Assembly: GCA_947493945.1 (NCBI GenBank)
Contig: CANLSR010000013.1
Location: 1 to 64,000, forward strand
DNA from: an uncultured bacterium
GTDB lineage: Bacteria > Bacteroidota > Rhodothermia > Rhodothermales > Rubricoccaceae
Direction: 5' to 3'
Length of the DNA stretch: 64,000 bases
Positions 41,113 to 50,111 of the stretch are shown here, piece by piece (position 1 is the stretch's first letter; the number at the start of each line of letters is the position of its first letter). The notes below the pieces were generated by a model, which was given only the letters and a program-made list of their open reading frames with translations, searched no databases and had not been told where the DNA came from. A program made the translations under genes and the position numbers.

Positions 41113-41532
41113 TCAGGAGTTGCCGCCGCGGCGGTGCCCTCGGCGACCGCCGCGCTCGCTCTGCTGCTCAGCGCGCCAGGCGCGGTAGCTCTCGGTCTGC
41201 GCAGGCGTCAGGACGGCCTCGATCTGGCGCTCGGTCTCGGCTCGGCGCTCGTCGAGCTGGGCGCGCCTCGCCTCACGGTCGCCGTCGCGCTGGCCGCGCT
41301 CCGGGCGGGCGCCGCGCTCGGGCCGCTCGGCCGCCCGCGCTTGGAGGATGGCGCGGACCTGGGCCACCTGCTGCGCGCTGAGCGAGAGGGCCTCCTGCAT
41401 GGCCTCGACCTGCCGCCCGGTGCGGTCGTCGTCGGAGGCGCGCTGGGCCTGGGCGGAGGCCGGCAGGACGGCGAACGCCGTGAGGAGGGTGAGAGCCGGC
41501 AGGAGCCGGCGGAAGGGGGGGAGGTAGGTCAT
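41113..41532 (-). CDS. Small exported Spy/LTXXQ-like helical protein
   Basis: A 139-aa protein with signal peptide MTYLPPFRRLLPALTLLTAF and cleavage near PASAQA. The mature part is helical and very Arg/Glu-rich with LSLSAQQVAQVRAIL and VLTPAQTESYRAWRAEQ, echoing the LTxxQ repeats of Spy/CpxP periplasmic chaperones. It ends in GGRRGHRRGGNS. It is immediately upstream of the beta-barrel gene (67-bp gap), and both lie downstream of the LytTR/LytS pair on the same strand. An envelope-stress or barrel-assembly role is a guess. Confidence 0.65.
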   Translation of the reverse strand: MTYLPPFRRLLPALTLLTAFAVLPASAQAQRASDDDRTGRQVEAMQEALSLSAQQVAQVRAILQARAAERPERGARPERGQRDGDREARRAQLDERRAETERQIEAVLTPAQTESYRAWRAEQQSERGGRRGHRRGGNS

Positions 41533-41810
41533 TGGATTGGGGGGTTGGTAGGGCGAGTCGGGCTCGCTGTGGGGGATCAACGGGGCCTCCCGCCGCTCGT
41601 TGCGGCCCAAACGGCGAGGTGCAGCCTGGCGTCACGAGATGCAGCCGCGCGTCACGAACCGCCGCGCGGCACCGCCGGGCTCGCACCCGAGCGGGCATTC
41701 CGGGCCGCCCAGCGGGCGCCTCTGAGCCAGTCCGCCAGCCCCCGGCCTCCGCGGCCACCTCCCGGGCCGCCGAGCGGCTGGCGGACGTCCTGGGCCGCTC
41801 GCCGGCCCGG

Positions 41811-42587
41811 TCAGAGCCCGGCCAACCTCGTCTGGAGCTCGTCGCGGCGACCGCGCGCGACGGCCAGCCGCGTGCCGTCGTGGAGGCGGACGGCGTAGTC
41901 GCCCCCGTTCCCCACGAGCAGCGACTCGACCCGGTCGAGCCGGACGATGGCCGAGCGGTGGATCCGGGCGAACGCCGCCGGGTCGAGCGTCGCCTCCAGG
42001 TCCCGCATCCGCTCCCGCACCACGTGCGTCTCGTCGCCGGCGTGGACCTCCACGTAGGCCCCGTCGGCCGTGAGGTAGTCGACGTCGGTGAGGGGCACGT
42101 AGCGGACGCGGCCGCGGCTCTCGACCGGCAGGCGGGTCCGCGACGGCGCGGGGCTCGTCGCGGCCAGCAGCGCCGCCAGCTGCTCGCGGAGCGACTCGTC
42201 CGGCGCGCCGGCCCGGTGGCGCGCGCGGGCCTCGCGGACGCGGCCGAGCGCGTGGCCCAGCCGCTCGGCGGTGTACGGCTTCAGCAGGTAGTCCAGCGCC
42301 GCCAGCTCGAACGCCTCGACGGCGTGGCGGTCGTAGGCCGTCACGAACACGACCACCGGCATCGCCGCCGGCCCGACCTCGCGGACCACGTCGAGCCCGG
42401 TCATGCCCGGCATCTGGACATCGAGGAAGACGAGGTCGGGGCGGAGCGCGCGGATCGACGCGGCGGCCTCGACGCCCGTGGCGGCCTCGCCGACCACCTC
42501 GACGTCGCCGTGGCGCGCGAGCAGGTCGGCCAGCCGCTGGCGCGCCGGCGGCTCGTCGTCGGCGACCAGGACGCGGAGCTCAGGCAT
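41811..42587 (-). CDS. LytTR-type response regulator
   Basis: A 258-aa regulator. The receiver domain (about 4-118) has the acidic pair ADDEPPARQRL, phosphoacceptor Asp in LVFLDVQMPGMTGLD, Thr/Ala in FVTAYDRHAVEAF and Lys in YLLKPYTAERL. The LytTR DNA-binding domain (about 155-255) shows RYVPLTDVDYLTADGAYVEV and FARIHRSAIVRLDRVESL. All phosphorylation residues are present. Its first codons overlap the histidine kinase gene by 8 bp. Confidence 0.95.
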   Translation of the reverse strand: MPELRVLVADDEPPARQRLADLLARHGDVEVVGEAATGVEAAASIRALRPDLVFLDVQMPGMTGLDVVREVGPAAMPVVVFVTAYDRHAVEAFELAALDYLLKPYTAERLGHALGRVREARARHRAGAPDESLREQLAALLAATSPAPSRTRLPVESRGRVRYVPLTDVDYLTADGAYVEVHAGDETHVVRERMRDLEATLDPAAFARIHRSAIVRLDRVESLLVGNGGDYAVRLHDGTRLAVARGRRDELQTRLAGL

Positions 42588-43764
42588 GGGAGGGCGCGCG
42601 CAGCGTGCGGTAGGGGAGCGTGACCGTCGCGACCGCTCCGCCGCCGGGGCCGTCGGCGAGCGTGAGCGTGGCGGCGTGGCCGTGGAGCGTGGCGAGACGG
42701 TCGCGCGTGTTGGACAGGCCCACGCCGCCCCCGTCGCGCGGTGACGGGGGCGCCCCGCCCGGCCCGTTGTCCGTGACCGTCAGCACGAGCCGCTCGTCGC
42801 CTCCCGGCCCAGTCTCGCGTCGCGCGGCGACGGCGATCCGGCCGGGCGTCCCGGCGAGACGGCTGACGCCGTGCTCGACGGCGTTCTCGGCGAGTGGCTG
42901 CAACACGAGCGGCGGCACGAGCGCGCAGAGCACGCCGGACTCGACCGCCTCCTCGACCACGAGCCCGTCGCCAAAGCGGGCCTGCTGGATGGCGAGGTAG
43001 TCGCGCAAGAGCGCCAGTTCGTCGGCGAGCGGCACCTCGGGGCGGGCGTCGCCGTCGAGCACGCGGCGGAGCAGGCCGCCAAGCTGGGCCAACATGGTCT
43101 GGGCGCGCTCCGGGTCGCGCTCGACGTAGGCGCTCACGGCGTTGAGCGCGTTGAACAGGAAGTGGGGGTTGAGCTGCATCCGGAGCGCCGACAGCCGGGC
43201 GTCGGTGAGCTGCCCTTCCAGGCGCGCCCGCTCGGCCTCCAGCTGCGCCGCCTGCGCCGACAGCCGGGCGGACTCGGTCTCGCGCTCGACGGCGCGCGCC
43301 GCGAACCCCCGCGCGAAGCCCGCCGCGAGCACGCCGGCGTAGATGACGAACTCGTCCACGAACTGGAGCCGCGTCACAGATTCCAGCGGTGTCAAACGCA
43401 GCCGGCCACGCCTCGCCAGCCTCTCGGGCAGGGCGCCGCCGTCGATGAGCCCCTGGACGAGCGCGGAGCGCGCGAGCTCGATGGCCGCTGCGACCGCCAG
43501 CCCGAACACGACGAACCCCGCCAGCCGGCGCACGGCGTGGCCTCGCTCGAGCGGGAAGCGCTGGGCGAGCGCGAACACGACCGGCGTGAGCACCACCCAA
43601 GCGGCGTACTCGGACAGGATCCGCGCGACGGCGTACGGGCCGAGGCCGACGGGGCCGCGCGGGCTGAGGACGCCGCGGACCAAGAGGAGGCCGGTCAGGA
43701 ACACCCAGAACGCCGTCGTGACGGCGACCTCCGTCCGTCGGGACCAGGGGGGCGAGGGAGACAT
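42580..43764 (-). CDS. LytS/YehU-type sensor histidine kinase
   Basis: A 394-aa membrane kinase. Four hydrophobic helices (about 12-32, 45-68, 82-105, 138-160) form the sensor. A coiled coil (AVERETESARLSAQAAQLEA) leads to the His_kinase domain with the phospho-acceptor in LRMQLNPHFLFNALNAVSAY. The ATPase domain has PLVLQPLAENAVEHGV (N box) and GGGVGLSNTRDRL (G box). ATG 43764 was taken because longer in-frame extensions are low-complexity. It is the partner of the overlapping LytTR regulator. The signal is unknown. Confidence 0.93.
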   Translation of the reverse strand: MSPSPPWSRRTEVAVTTAFWVFLTGLLLVRGVLSPRGPVGLGPYAVARILSEYAAWVVLTPVVFALAQRFPLERGHAVRRLAGFVVFGLAVAAAIELARSALVQGLIDGGALPERLARRGRLRLTPLESVTRLQFVDEFVIYAGVLAAGFARGFAARAVERETESARLSAQAAQLEAERARLEGQLTDARLSALRMQLNPHFLFNALNAVSAYVERDPERAQTMLAQLGGLLRRVLDGDARPEVPLADELALLRDYLAIQQARFGDGLVVEEAVESGVLCALVPPLVLQPLAENAVEHGVSRLAGTPGRIAVAARRETGPGGDERLVLTVTDNGPGGAPPSPRDGGGVGLSNTRDRLATLHGHAATLTLADGPGGGAVATVTLPYRTLRAPSHA

Positions 43765-43935
43765 CGGGCTAAGGTAGGCCGGCCGTTGGGGGGCGGCGTG
43801 GCGCCTCGCGCCCGGACCGACGCCACGCCGGCTCTCGCTCCGGGCCCAAGCCGGCCTGTCCGAGACCACCGACTCGTCGTCCGGCCCGCCTCTCGCTCCA
43901 GGCCACCCGCTGGCGGCGACGGCAGGACGTGCCCG

Positions 43936-43990
43936 CTCGGCGCCCGAGACCGCTGGCCCGAGAGTGCGGCTAGCGGTCTCGGGCGCCGAG
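43936..43990 (-). terminator. 19-bp perfect hairpin overlapping the ATPase stop codon
   Basis: CTCGGCGCCCGAGACCGCT (43936-43954) is the exact complement of 43972-43990, with a 17-nt loop. One arm is the last codons and stop of the metal ATPase, and the other lies in the gap to the kinase gene. It is the strongest stem in the window and would end the minus-strand transcript of the ATPase. There is no T run. Confidence 0.65.
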
Positions 43991-46225
43991 CAGTCGGAGC
44001 CCGTTGAGGCTCACGAGCACGGTGCTCCCCTCGTGGCCCACGACCGCCAGCGGCAGCGCCAGCCCGGCCCCCAGGATCGCGACCACCATCACCGCGATGG
44101 CCCCGAGCGACACGGCGATGTTGACCACGAGCGTCCGCCGCGTCCGCCGGCTGAGCCGGAGCAGGTACGGGATCTTGCCCAGGTCGTCGGCCATGAGCAC
44201 CACGTCGGCCGTCTCCAGCGCCACGTCGGTCCCGGCCCCGCCCATGGCCACCCCGAGCGTGGCCGCGGCCAGCGCCGGCGCGTCGTTGACGCCGTCGCCG
44301 ACCATGGCCACGCCGCCCCACTCGGCTTCCAACCGGCGGATCAGTTCGACCTTCTGCTCCGGCAGCAGGTCGGCGTAGACCGCGTCGACGCCGGCCTGGG
44401 CGCCCACGGCCTCGGCCACGGACCGGGTGTCGCCGGTCAGCATCGCCACGTGCTCGACGCCGAGCGCGTGGAGCTCGGCCACGACGTCCCTCGCGCTCGG
44501 GCGGAGCACGTCGGCGAAGGCCATCACGCCGATGGCCCGCTCGCCGCTGGCGGTCGTCTCGGTCACGATCACGGCCGTCCGCGCCTGGGCCCGGAGCCGC
44601 TCGACCTCGGCCAGCGCCCGGTCCCACCCGGTCACGTCGCGGCCTTGGGAGTGTCCGGGGTTGCCTATCCGCACCGTCCGCCCGCCGACGGCGGCCTGGA
44701 CGCCGCGCCCGGCCACGGCCTCGAAGCCCTCCGCCTGCGCCACCGCCAGCCCGCGCGTCTCGGCCTCGCGGACCGTCGCCCGCGCCAGGTGGTGCTCGCT
44801 CCGGGCCTGGACGGCGGCGGCCAGCGCCACGAGCGCGTCGTCGTCCAGGCCGCCCAGCGCGACGACGTCGGTCAGCCGGGTCTCGCCGGCCGTCAGCGTG
44901 CCGGTCTTGTCGAACGCCACGGCGCGCACGCGCGCGGCCTCCTCGACGGTCACCCCGCCCTTGAACAGCACGCCCGACCGGGCCGCCGCGGCGATGGCGC
45001 TCAAGACGGCCGCCGGCGTCGAGATCACGAGCGCGCACGGGCTCGCGGCCACCATCAGCGTCATGGCCCGGTAGAACGCGGGCCGGAACGGCTCGGCCCA
45101 GCCCAGGATCGGGACCGCGATGGCGAGCGCCGTCATCGCGATCACACCGAGCGCGTAGGGCTGCTCGAACCGGTCGATGAGCCGTTGGGTCTCGGCCTTC
45201 TGGCTCTGGGCGTCCTCGACCATCGCGATCATCCGCGCGATCGCGCTCTCGTCGGCCGGCTTGGTCACGCGGACGTCGAGGGCCCCGCCGCCGACGGTCG
45301 TCCCGCCAAAGACCTCGTCGCCCACCCCTTTCGTGACGGGCACGCTCTCGCCGGTGATCGAGGCCTGGTCGACGGCGCTCCGGCCGCGCTCGACGGTGCC
45401 GTCGAGCGGCACGCGGTCGCCCGGCCCGACGCGGAACACGTCGCCGACGCGGACCTCGCCCACGGGCACGCCCACCCAGGCCCCGCCGCGCTCGACCACG
45501 GCCGCCTCGGGCCGGAGCTCCATCAAGGCCCCGATGGCCCGGCGGCTCCGGCCGATGGCGACGTGCTGGAGCGTGTTCGACAACGAGAACAAGAACAGGA
45601 GCATGGCCCCCTCGAACGGCGCCCCGATGGCGAGGGCGCCGAGCGCGGCCAGGATCATCAGCAGGTCGATGTCGACCGTCCGGTGGCGGACCGCGTCGAG
45701 CCCGGCGCGGGCGCCGTACCAGCCGCCGAACCCGTACGAGACGGCGTAGAGCAGGCCCGAGGCCAGGCCCCAGCCCCGCCACTCGGCGACCAGCCCGCCC
45801 ACGAGCCCGACGAGCGCCACGGCGACGAACGCGGCCTCCCGCTTCCAGGTCGCCCCGTCGGGCTCGGGCTCGCGCGTGGCCACGCCGAGCTGGCGGACGG
45901 TCGTGGCGAGGGTCTCGGGCGTCGTCTGGCCCTCGCGGTAGTCGACGCGGAGGACGCCGCCGTGGAACGAGGCCCGGGCGCCGGTGACGCCGGGCTCGGC
46001 GCGCATCCGGGCCGCGAACCGGTCGGCGCACGAGCCGCAGCTCCGCCCGCCCGCCCGCCCGACGCGGACCAGGCACGCGCACGTCCCGTCGACGACGTCC
46101 GCCAGCGCGGCGGCGAGGGCCTCCGCTTGGGGGGCCGTGTGCCGGGCGGCGTCGTAGGCGAGGGTCAGCCTGCCGGCGTCGGGGTCTACCTCGACGTGGG
46201 GGCCGTCGGCGTCTTGGAGGCTCAT
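43970..46225 (-). CDS. Heavy-metal P1B-type ATPase
   Basis: A 751-aa metal-exporting ATPase. The N-terminal metal region (about 1-115) carries CACL and CGSCADRF rather than the classic GMTCxxC. The membrane part has the CPx motif in MVAASPCALVISTPAAVL. Catalytic motifs are VDQASITGESVPVTKG (actuator), AFDKTGTLTAGETR (phosphorylated Asp), SEHHLARATV (nucleotide site, HH in place of the usual HP), MLTGDTRSVAEAVG and MVGDGVNDAPALAAA. The SPCALVISTPA form suggests Zn/Cd/Pb or Co rather than copper, but this is not certain. It is divergent from the stress-protein genes. Confidence 0.92.
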   Translation of the reverse strand: MSLQDADGPHVEVDPDAGRLTLAYDAARHTAPQAEALAAALADVVDGTCACLVRVGRAGGRSCGSCADRFAARMRAEPGVTGARASFHGGVLRVDYREGQTTPETLATTVRQLGVATREPEPDGATWKREAAFVAVALVGLVGGLVAEWRGWGLASGLLYAVSYGFGGWYGARAGLDAVRHRTVDIDLLMILAALGALAIGAPFEGAMLLFLFSLSNTLQHVAIGRSRRAIGALMELRPEAAVVERGGAWVGVPVGEVRVGDVFRVGPGDRVPLDGTVERGRSAVDQASITGESVPVTKGVGDEVFGGTTVGGGALDVRVTKPADESAIARMIAMVEDAQSQKAETQRLIDRFEQPYALGVIAMTALAIAVPILGWAEPFRPAFYRAMTLMVAASPCALVISTPAAVLSAIAAAARSGVLFKGGVTVEEAARVRAVAFDKTGTLTAGETRLTDVVALGGLDDDALVALAAAVQARSEHHLARATVREAETRGLAVAQAEGFEAVAGRGVQAAVGGRTVRIGNPGHSQGRDVTGWDRALAEVERLRAQARTAVIVTETTASGERAIGVMAFADVLRPSARDVVAELHALGVEHVAMLTGDTRSVAEAVGAQAGVDAVYADLLPEQKVELIRRLEAEWGGVAMVGDGVNDAPALAAATLGVAMGGAGTDVALETADVVLMADDLGKIPYLLRLSRRTRRTLVVNIAVSLGAIAVMVVAILGAGLALPLAVVGHEGSTVLVSLNGLRLLGARDR

Positions 46226-46553
46226 CGGGTCGCGTGCGGGGCCGTCGTCTCAGTCTACGGGACCGGGGGCGCGTCGGGCGGCGGACCGCGCGACGCGTGC
46301 TCTCGGGCGGGGCGCTGGGCCTCCGGGCGAACGCCGTCCGGGGCTCGCCCCGCAGGGACACGGCAGGGCCGGCGCCGCGGGGAGGCTCGGCCAGCCTACG
46401 AGGCCTCGGGGGCCCGCCGTGCCAGGGGCGAGGCTCCCGCCGCCTCGTCGATCTCTGGCTCCGCGTGTGGGGGAGGCCCCCGCGCACGGGCACCCCGGTG
46501 GGGAATCGCCCCCCACGCGTTCCCTCACCGCCCCGTCGCACCCAGCTCGCGTC
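46226..46553. other. Divergent gap between ATPase and first stress-protein gene
   Basis: These 328 bases should hold the promoters of both genes. No convincing consensus promoter, operator or RNA structure is recognised in the uniformly GC-rich sequence. Confidence 0.35.
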
Positions 46554-47555
46554 GTGTTCCAGATTGACGCGGACCCCACCTCCGACGCTCCCGTGCCCCC
46601 AGACGGCCCGGCCCCGATCCTCGTCCCCACCGACTTCTCGGCCGCTGCGGCCGAGGCGTACGCCTACGCCCGCCGCGTTGCGGACTCCGTCGGCGCTCCC
46701 GTCCACCTGATGCACGCCGTTTCGTGGCCGCACGCCGGCCCGTTCGAGGTGCCGGGCGAGGCCCCCACGGCGGCCCAGGAAGCGGCCGGGGAGGTCGCCC
46801 TCGCTCGCGCGGCCCTGGCCGAGGTCGCCGGCGACGAGGGGGCCACGCTCGTCGTCCGGCACAGCAACGTGCCCGCCGTCGAGGTCCGGGACTACGCCCG
46901 GAAGGTCGGCGCCGGCCTCGTGGTGGTGGGGACGCACGGGCGGAGGGCGCGGGGCCTCGCCCTCGGCTCCGTCGCGGGCGAGGTCGTCCAGACGGCCCCG
47001 TGCGACGTGCTGCTGGTGCCCCTCCGCGCCGGCGACCCGTTCTCGCTCCGGCCCCCACGCCGCGTGCTCGTCCCCGTCGACTTTTCGCCGACGTCCCGCC
47101 CGCTCGTCGCGTTCGCGCTCGGCCTCGCCCGAGACCTCGGCGCGCGCGGCGTCGACCTCGTCCACGTGCTCGAGCCGCTCCCGTTCCCGGTCCGGTGGAT
47201 CGACGAGGCGCTGGTGGACGCGGTCCCCGAGATCCGAGAGCGGGCCGTGGCGGCCCTCCGCGACCTGGCCGACGACCTCGACGCCGGCGCCACCGGCGAC
47301 CTGGACGTCGCCCACTACGTCGAGCGGGGGAAGGCGACCCAGACGATCCTGCGCGTGGCCGAAGCCCTCGGCGACGACTTGGTGGTGGTCGGCCCCCACG
47401 CCGAGCGGACCGTGTTCGACCGGCTCCTGGGCAGCGTGGCCGAGGGCGTCGCGCGTCGCGCGCCGTGCCCGGTCCTGATCGCCCGCCGGTCGGTCATGCC
47501 GGACCCGTCCGGCGACGAGGTCGACGCCCGGAGCTACCGGCCCGCGGTCCACTGA
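46554..47555 (+). CDS. Tandem universal stress protein (UspA x2)
   Basis: A 333-aa cytoplasmic protein with two Usp domains. Domain 1 (about 18-165) has ILVPTDFSAAAAEAYAYARR and VVVGTHGRRARGLALGSVAG. Domain 2 (about 175-320) has VLVPVDFSPTSRPLVAFALG and VVVGPHAERTVFDRLLGSVA. Both retain the G-x2-G-x9-G-S/T ATP-binding pattern in part. GTG 46554 was chosen because upstream codons are low-complexity. It is first of three such genes on this strand, all near the metal ATPase. Confidence 0.85.
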   Translation: MFQIDADPTSDAPVPPDGPAPILVPTDFSAAAAEAYAYARRVADSVGAPVHLMHAVSWPHAGPFEVPGEAPTAAQEAAGEVALARAALAEVAGDEGATLVVRHSNVPAVEVRDYARKVGAGLVVVGTHGRRARGLALGSVAGEVVQTAPCDVLLVPLRAGDPFSLRPPRRVLVPVDFSPTSRPLVAFALGLARDLGARGVDLVHVLEPLPFPVRWIDEALVDAVPEIRERAVAALRDLADDLDAGATGDLDVAHYVERGKATQTILRVAEALGDDLVVVGPHAERTVFDRLLGSVAEGVARRAPCPVLIARRSVMPDPSGDEVDARSYRPAVH

Positions 47556-47776
47556 CGGCTTGCGCGTGGTCGCTCCCATGACCCTCCGCCCATCGCTAGC
47601 GCCTCTCGACCCCTGCCGCCCTGCCGTGCTCCGCGCCGTCGTCGTTGCCATCGACTTTCCTCCCGGCTCCGAGGCCGCGCTTATCCGAGCGCCCCGTGCC
47701 CGGTCCTGACGCTCAGGCAAACCGGCCGGACCGCCGGCCACCCCGCCTCGGCTCTCGCCCCCTGACCCCCCGACCC

Positions 47777-48982
47777 GTGCTCCACGTCCAGACCGTCCTG
47801 TTCCCGACCGACGACGGCCCCGCCGCCGAGGCCGCCCGGCCCGTCGCCGAAGCGTGGGCCCGGCGCTACGGCGCGACGCTCCACGTGCTGCGCGTCGAGA
47901 TCGTCCCCCCCGCCAGCGACCTCCGCGCGAGTGCCCGTCCGGCGGAGGACGTCCGGACGGGCGACGTCGTCGAGGCGCGGCGCCGGTCCCCGACGGCCGC
48001 CGACGCCGTCCTGCGCTACGCCGGCGAGGTCTCGGCCGACCTCGTCGTGCTCGGCACGCACGGCCGGTCGGGGTGGGACCGGCTCTCGCTCGGCTCGACG
48101 GCCGAGGCCGTCCTGCGCCAGTCGCCGTGCCCGGTCGTGACGGTCGGCCCCGAGGCGGACGCCGAGGCGGCGGGCCCGGTCCTGGCCCCGCTCGCGTTCG
48201 AGTCGTCGTCGGACCTCGCGATCGAGGCGGCCGTGGCGGCGGCGGCCGACCTCGGGACGTCGGTCGTCGCGCTCCACGTCGTCGAGCCGGTCGAGGTCCC
48301 GCTCCCCTACATGATGGCGATCCCCCCGGTCCGTGTGGCGGACGTCGAGGCCCGGGTCGTGGCCGCCCTGGGCCGCTGGGTGCGCGGCGTGGCCGGCGAC
48401 GCCGTGCCGGTGGACGTGGACGTCCGCAGCGGCCACGCCGCGTTCCAGATCGCCGAGGTCGCCGCCGAGGTCGGGGCCGGCCTCGTCGTGCAGGCGAGCC
48501 ACGGGCGGCGCGGCGTGAACCGCTGGCTCCTGGGCAGCGTCGCCGAGGCCGTCGCCCGTCGGGCGCCCTGCCCCGTCTTGACGCTCCGGGTCGGCGCCCG
48601 CCAGATCGTCCGCGCAGACGACCGGAGCCCCGCGGCCGTCCCGCGCGCGGACTGGGCCGAGCTTTTCGACGCCCTCTCTCGGCGCGCGGCGGCGGCGCCG
48701 TACGAGGTGTCCGTCGAGGTGGTCTCGCCCGACGCCGCGGGGGCCGTGTTCCAGTCCGTCCCCCTCGTTGGCATCACCTACGACCCGCGGAGCGACGAGC
48801 TGGACGTGATCGCCGAGGGCGTCGAGCGCCACGTCGTCCGCCCGTTCGCGGTCCGGTCCGAGGCCGGGCCGTGGGCGCTCGACGCGGCCCAAGACGAGGG
48901 CGCCCCCGGCCCGTGGGCGTTCGTCGTCGTCGGGGCCGACGGGACTCGGGAGCGCATCGTCGTCCGTGCGGTGCCCGGGTAA
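47777..48982 (+). CDS. Tandem universal stress protein with C-terminal DUF5335-like domain
   Basis: A 401-aa protein from GTG 47777. Usp domain 1 (about 3-135; VLFPTDDGPAAEAARPVAEA, VVLGTHGRSGWDRLSLGSTA) is followed by domain 2 (about 140-275; QASHGRRGVNRWLLGSVAEA). The C-terminal domain (about 290-401) contains WAELFDALSRRAAAAPYEVS and VPLVGITYDPRSDELDVIAE, which looks like the small DUF5335 fold. A stop-free leader upstream is unlike Usp sequence, so the later start is preferred. The combination of two Usp domains with DUF5335 in one chain is notable. Confidence 0.8.
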   Translation: MLHVQTVLFPTDDGPAAEAARPVAEAWARRYGATLHVLRVEIVPPASDLRASARPAEDVRTGDVVEARRRSPTAADAVLRYAGEVSADLVVLGTHGRSGWDRLSLGSTAEAVLRQSPCPVVTVGPEADAEAAGPVLAPLAFESSSDLAIEAAVAAAADLGTSVVALHVVEPVEVPLPYMMAIPPVRVADVEARVVAALGRWVRGVAGDAVPVDVDVRSGHAAFQIAEVAAEVGAGLVVQASHGRRGVNRWLLGSVAEAVARRAPCPVLTLRVGARQIVRADDRSPAAVPRADWAELFDALSRRAAAAPYEVSVEVVSPDAAGAVFQSVPLVGITYDPRSDELDVIAEGVERHVVRPFAVRSEAGPWALDAAQDEGAPGPWAFVVVGADGTRERIVVRAVPG

Positions 48983-49088
48983 CGCGGCCTGGCCTCCGCT
49001 GCCGCCAGCGGCCCGCGTCGGCGGGAACCACCCGGCGCCGGCCCCACCCCCACGACCGGTCACGTGGCCACCCCTCGCCGTTCGCGCC

Positions 49089-49943
49089 ATGTCCCCCGTC
49101 CAGACCATCCTGTGCGCGCTCGACGGCGGGCGCAGTTCCGAGGCCGCCGCCGCTCTGGCGGCTGACCTCACCGAGCGCACCGGCGCCCGGCTCCACTTCG
49201 TCCACGTGGACCCGCCCCCGGAGCCGACGCTCACCGCCGCGCCGGACGGCCGCCTAGACCGCGCGCTCGGCCCCGAGGTCCACGTCGTCCGCGGGCAGGC
49301 CCCGTCGGACGCGGTCCTCCGCCTCGCCGAAACGCTCGGCGTCGACCTCGTCGTCGTCGGGACGCACGCGACGCGGGGGCTGACCCGGGCGTTCGCCGGG
49401 AGCACCGCGGCCGAGACCGTGCGCCGGGCGAGGGCGCCGGTCCTCGTGGTGCCCGAGGCGTCCGGCCCCGGGTCCGGCCCCGGCCCCGGCCCCGCCCGGC
49501 CGGTCCTGGCTGCCGTCGACTACTCCGAGCTCGCCGGTGCCGTGCTCGACCACGCCTCTGCGTTGGCGGCGGTCTACGGGGCCGTCGTGGAGCCGGCGCA
49601 CGTGCTCCAGGGCGGGGCCGAGGCGCGGCCGGCCCCGCTGGCGGCGGGTCTCCACCCGGACGGGGCGCCGCAGGTGTGGGCGGCCCGCGTGCTCCGCGAC
49701 TTTGCCCGCGAGGCCGGGCTCGCCGCCGAGACCGTCCACGTCGCGGCCGGTGTCCCGGGACCCACGATCACCCGGTTGGCCCACGAGCGCCACGCCGGGG
49801 CCGTCGTGCTGGGCACGCACGGGCGGACCGGCTGGGGCCGGATGCGTTTGGGGAGCGTGGCCGAGTGGGTCGCTCGCCACGCGCCGTGCCCCGTCCTGAC
49901 CGTGCCCACAGCGTCTGCCGCAGCATCTGCCCCCGACGCGTGA
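49089..49943 (+). CDS. Tandem universal stress protein
   Basis: A 284-aa protein with Usp domain 1 (about 1-125; TILCALDGGRSSEAAAALAA, VVVGTHATRGLTRAFAGSTA), a Gly/Pro linker (GPGSGPGPGPARP) and domain 2 (about 138-275; VLAAVDYSELAGAVLDHASA, VVLGTHGRTGWGRMRLGSVA). The second domain keeps the full ATP motif. The ATG at 49089 fits the first beta strand. It follows the DUF5335-containing gene by 106 bp in the same direction. Confidence 0.87.
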   Translation: MSPVQTILCALDGGRSSEAAAALAADLTERTGARLHFVHVDPPPEPTLTAAPDGRLDRALGPEVHVVRGQAPSDAVLRLAETLGVDLVVVGTHATRGLTRAFAGSTAAETVRRARAPVLVVPEASGPGSGPGPGPARPVLAAVDYSELAGAVLDHASALAAVYGAVVEPAHVLQGGAEARPAPLAAGLHPDGAPQVWAARVLRDFAREAGLAAETVHVAAGVPGPTITRLAHERHAGAVVLGTHGRTGWGRMRLGSVAEWVARHAPCPVLTVPTASAAASAPDA

Positions 49944-50111
49944 CCCCGCCCGACGCGTGACCCCGCCCGGCGCGCGGCCCTGTTCGAGGGACGGTCGCCG
50001 GGGCTATCGTCCCCTCCGGCGTGCTCGTCGAAGCGCCGCGGACGCCGGCGCCGGTCCGGCGCGTCGCCCCGGCGCCCCCCGCACTCGGCGCCCCACCCCG
50101 CGCCCCGACCC

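Noticed and set aside
43695..47741. A 1348-residue minus-strand open frame across the ATPase and Usp genes
   Set aside because: It crosses several real genes in other frames, is low-complexity and matches no family.
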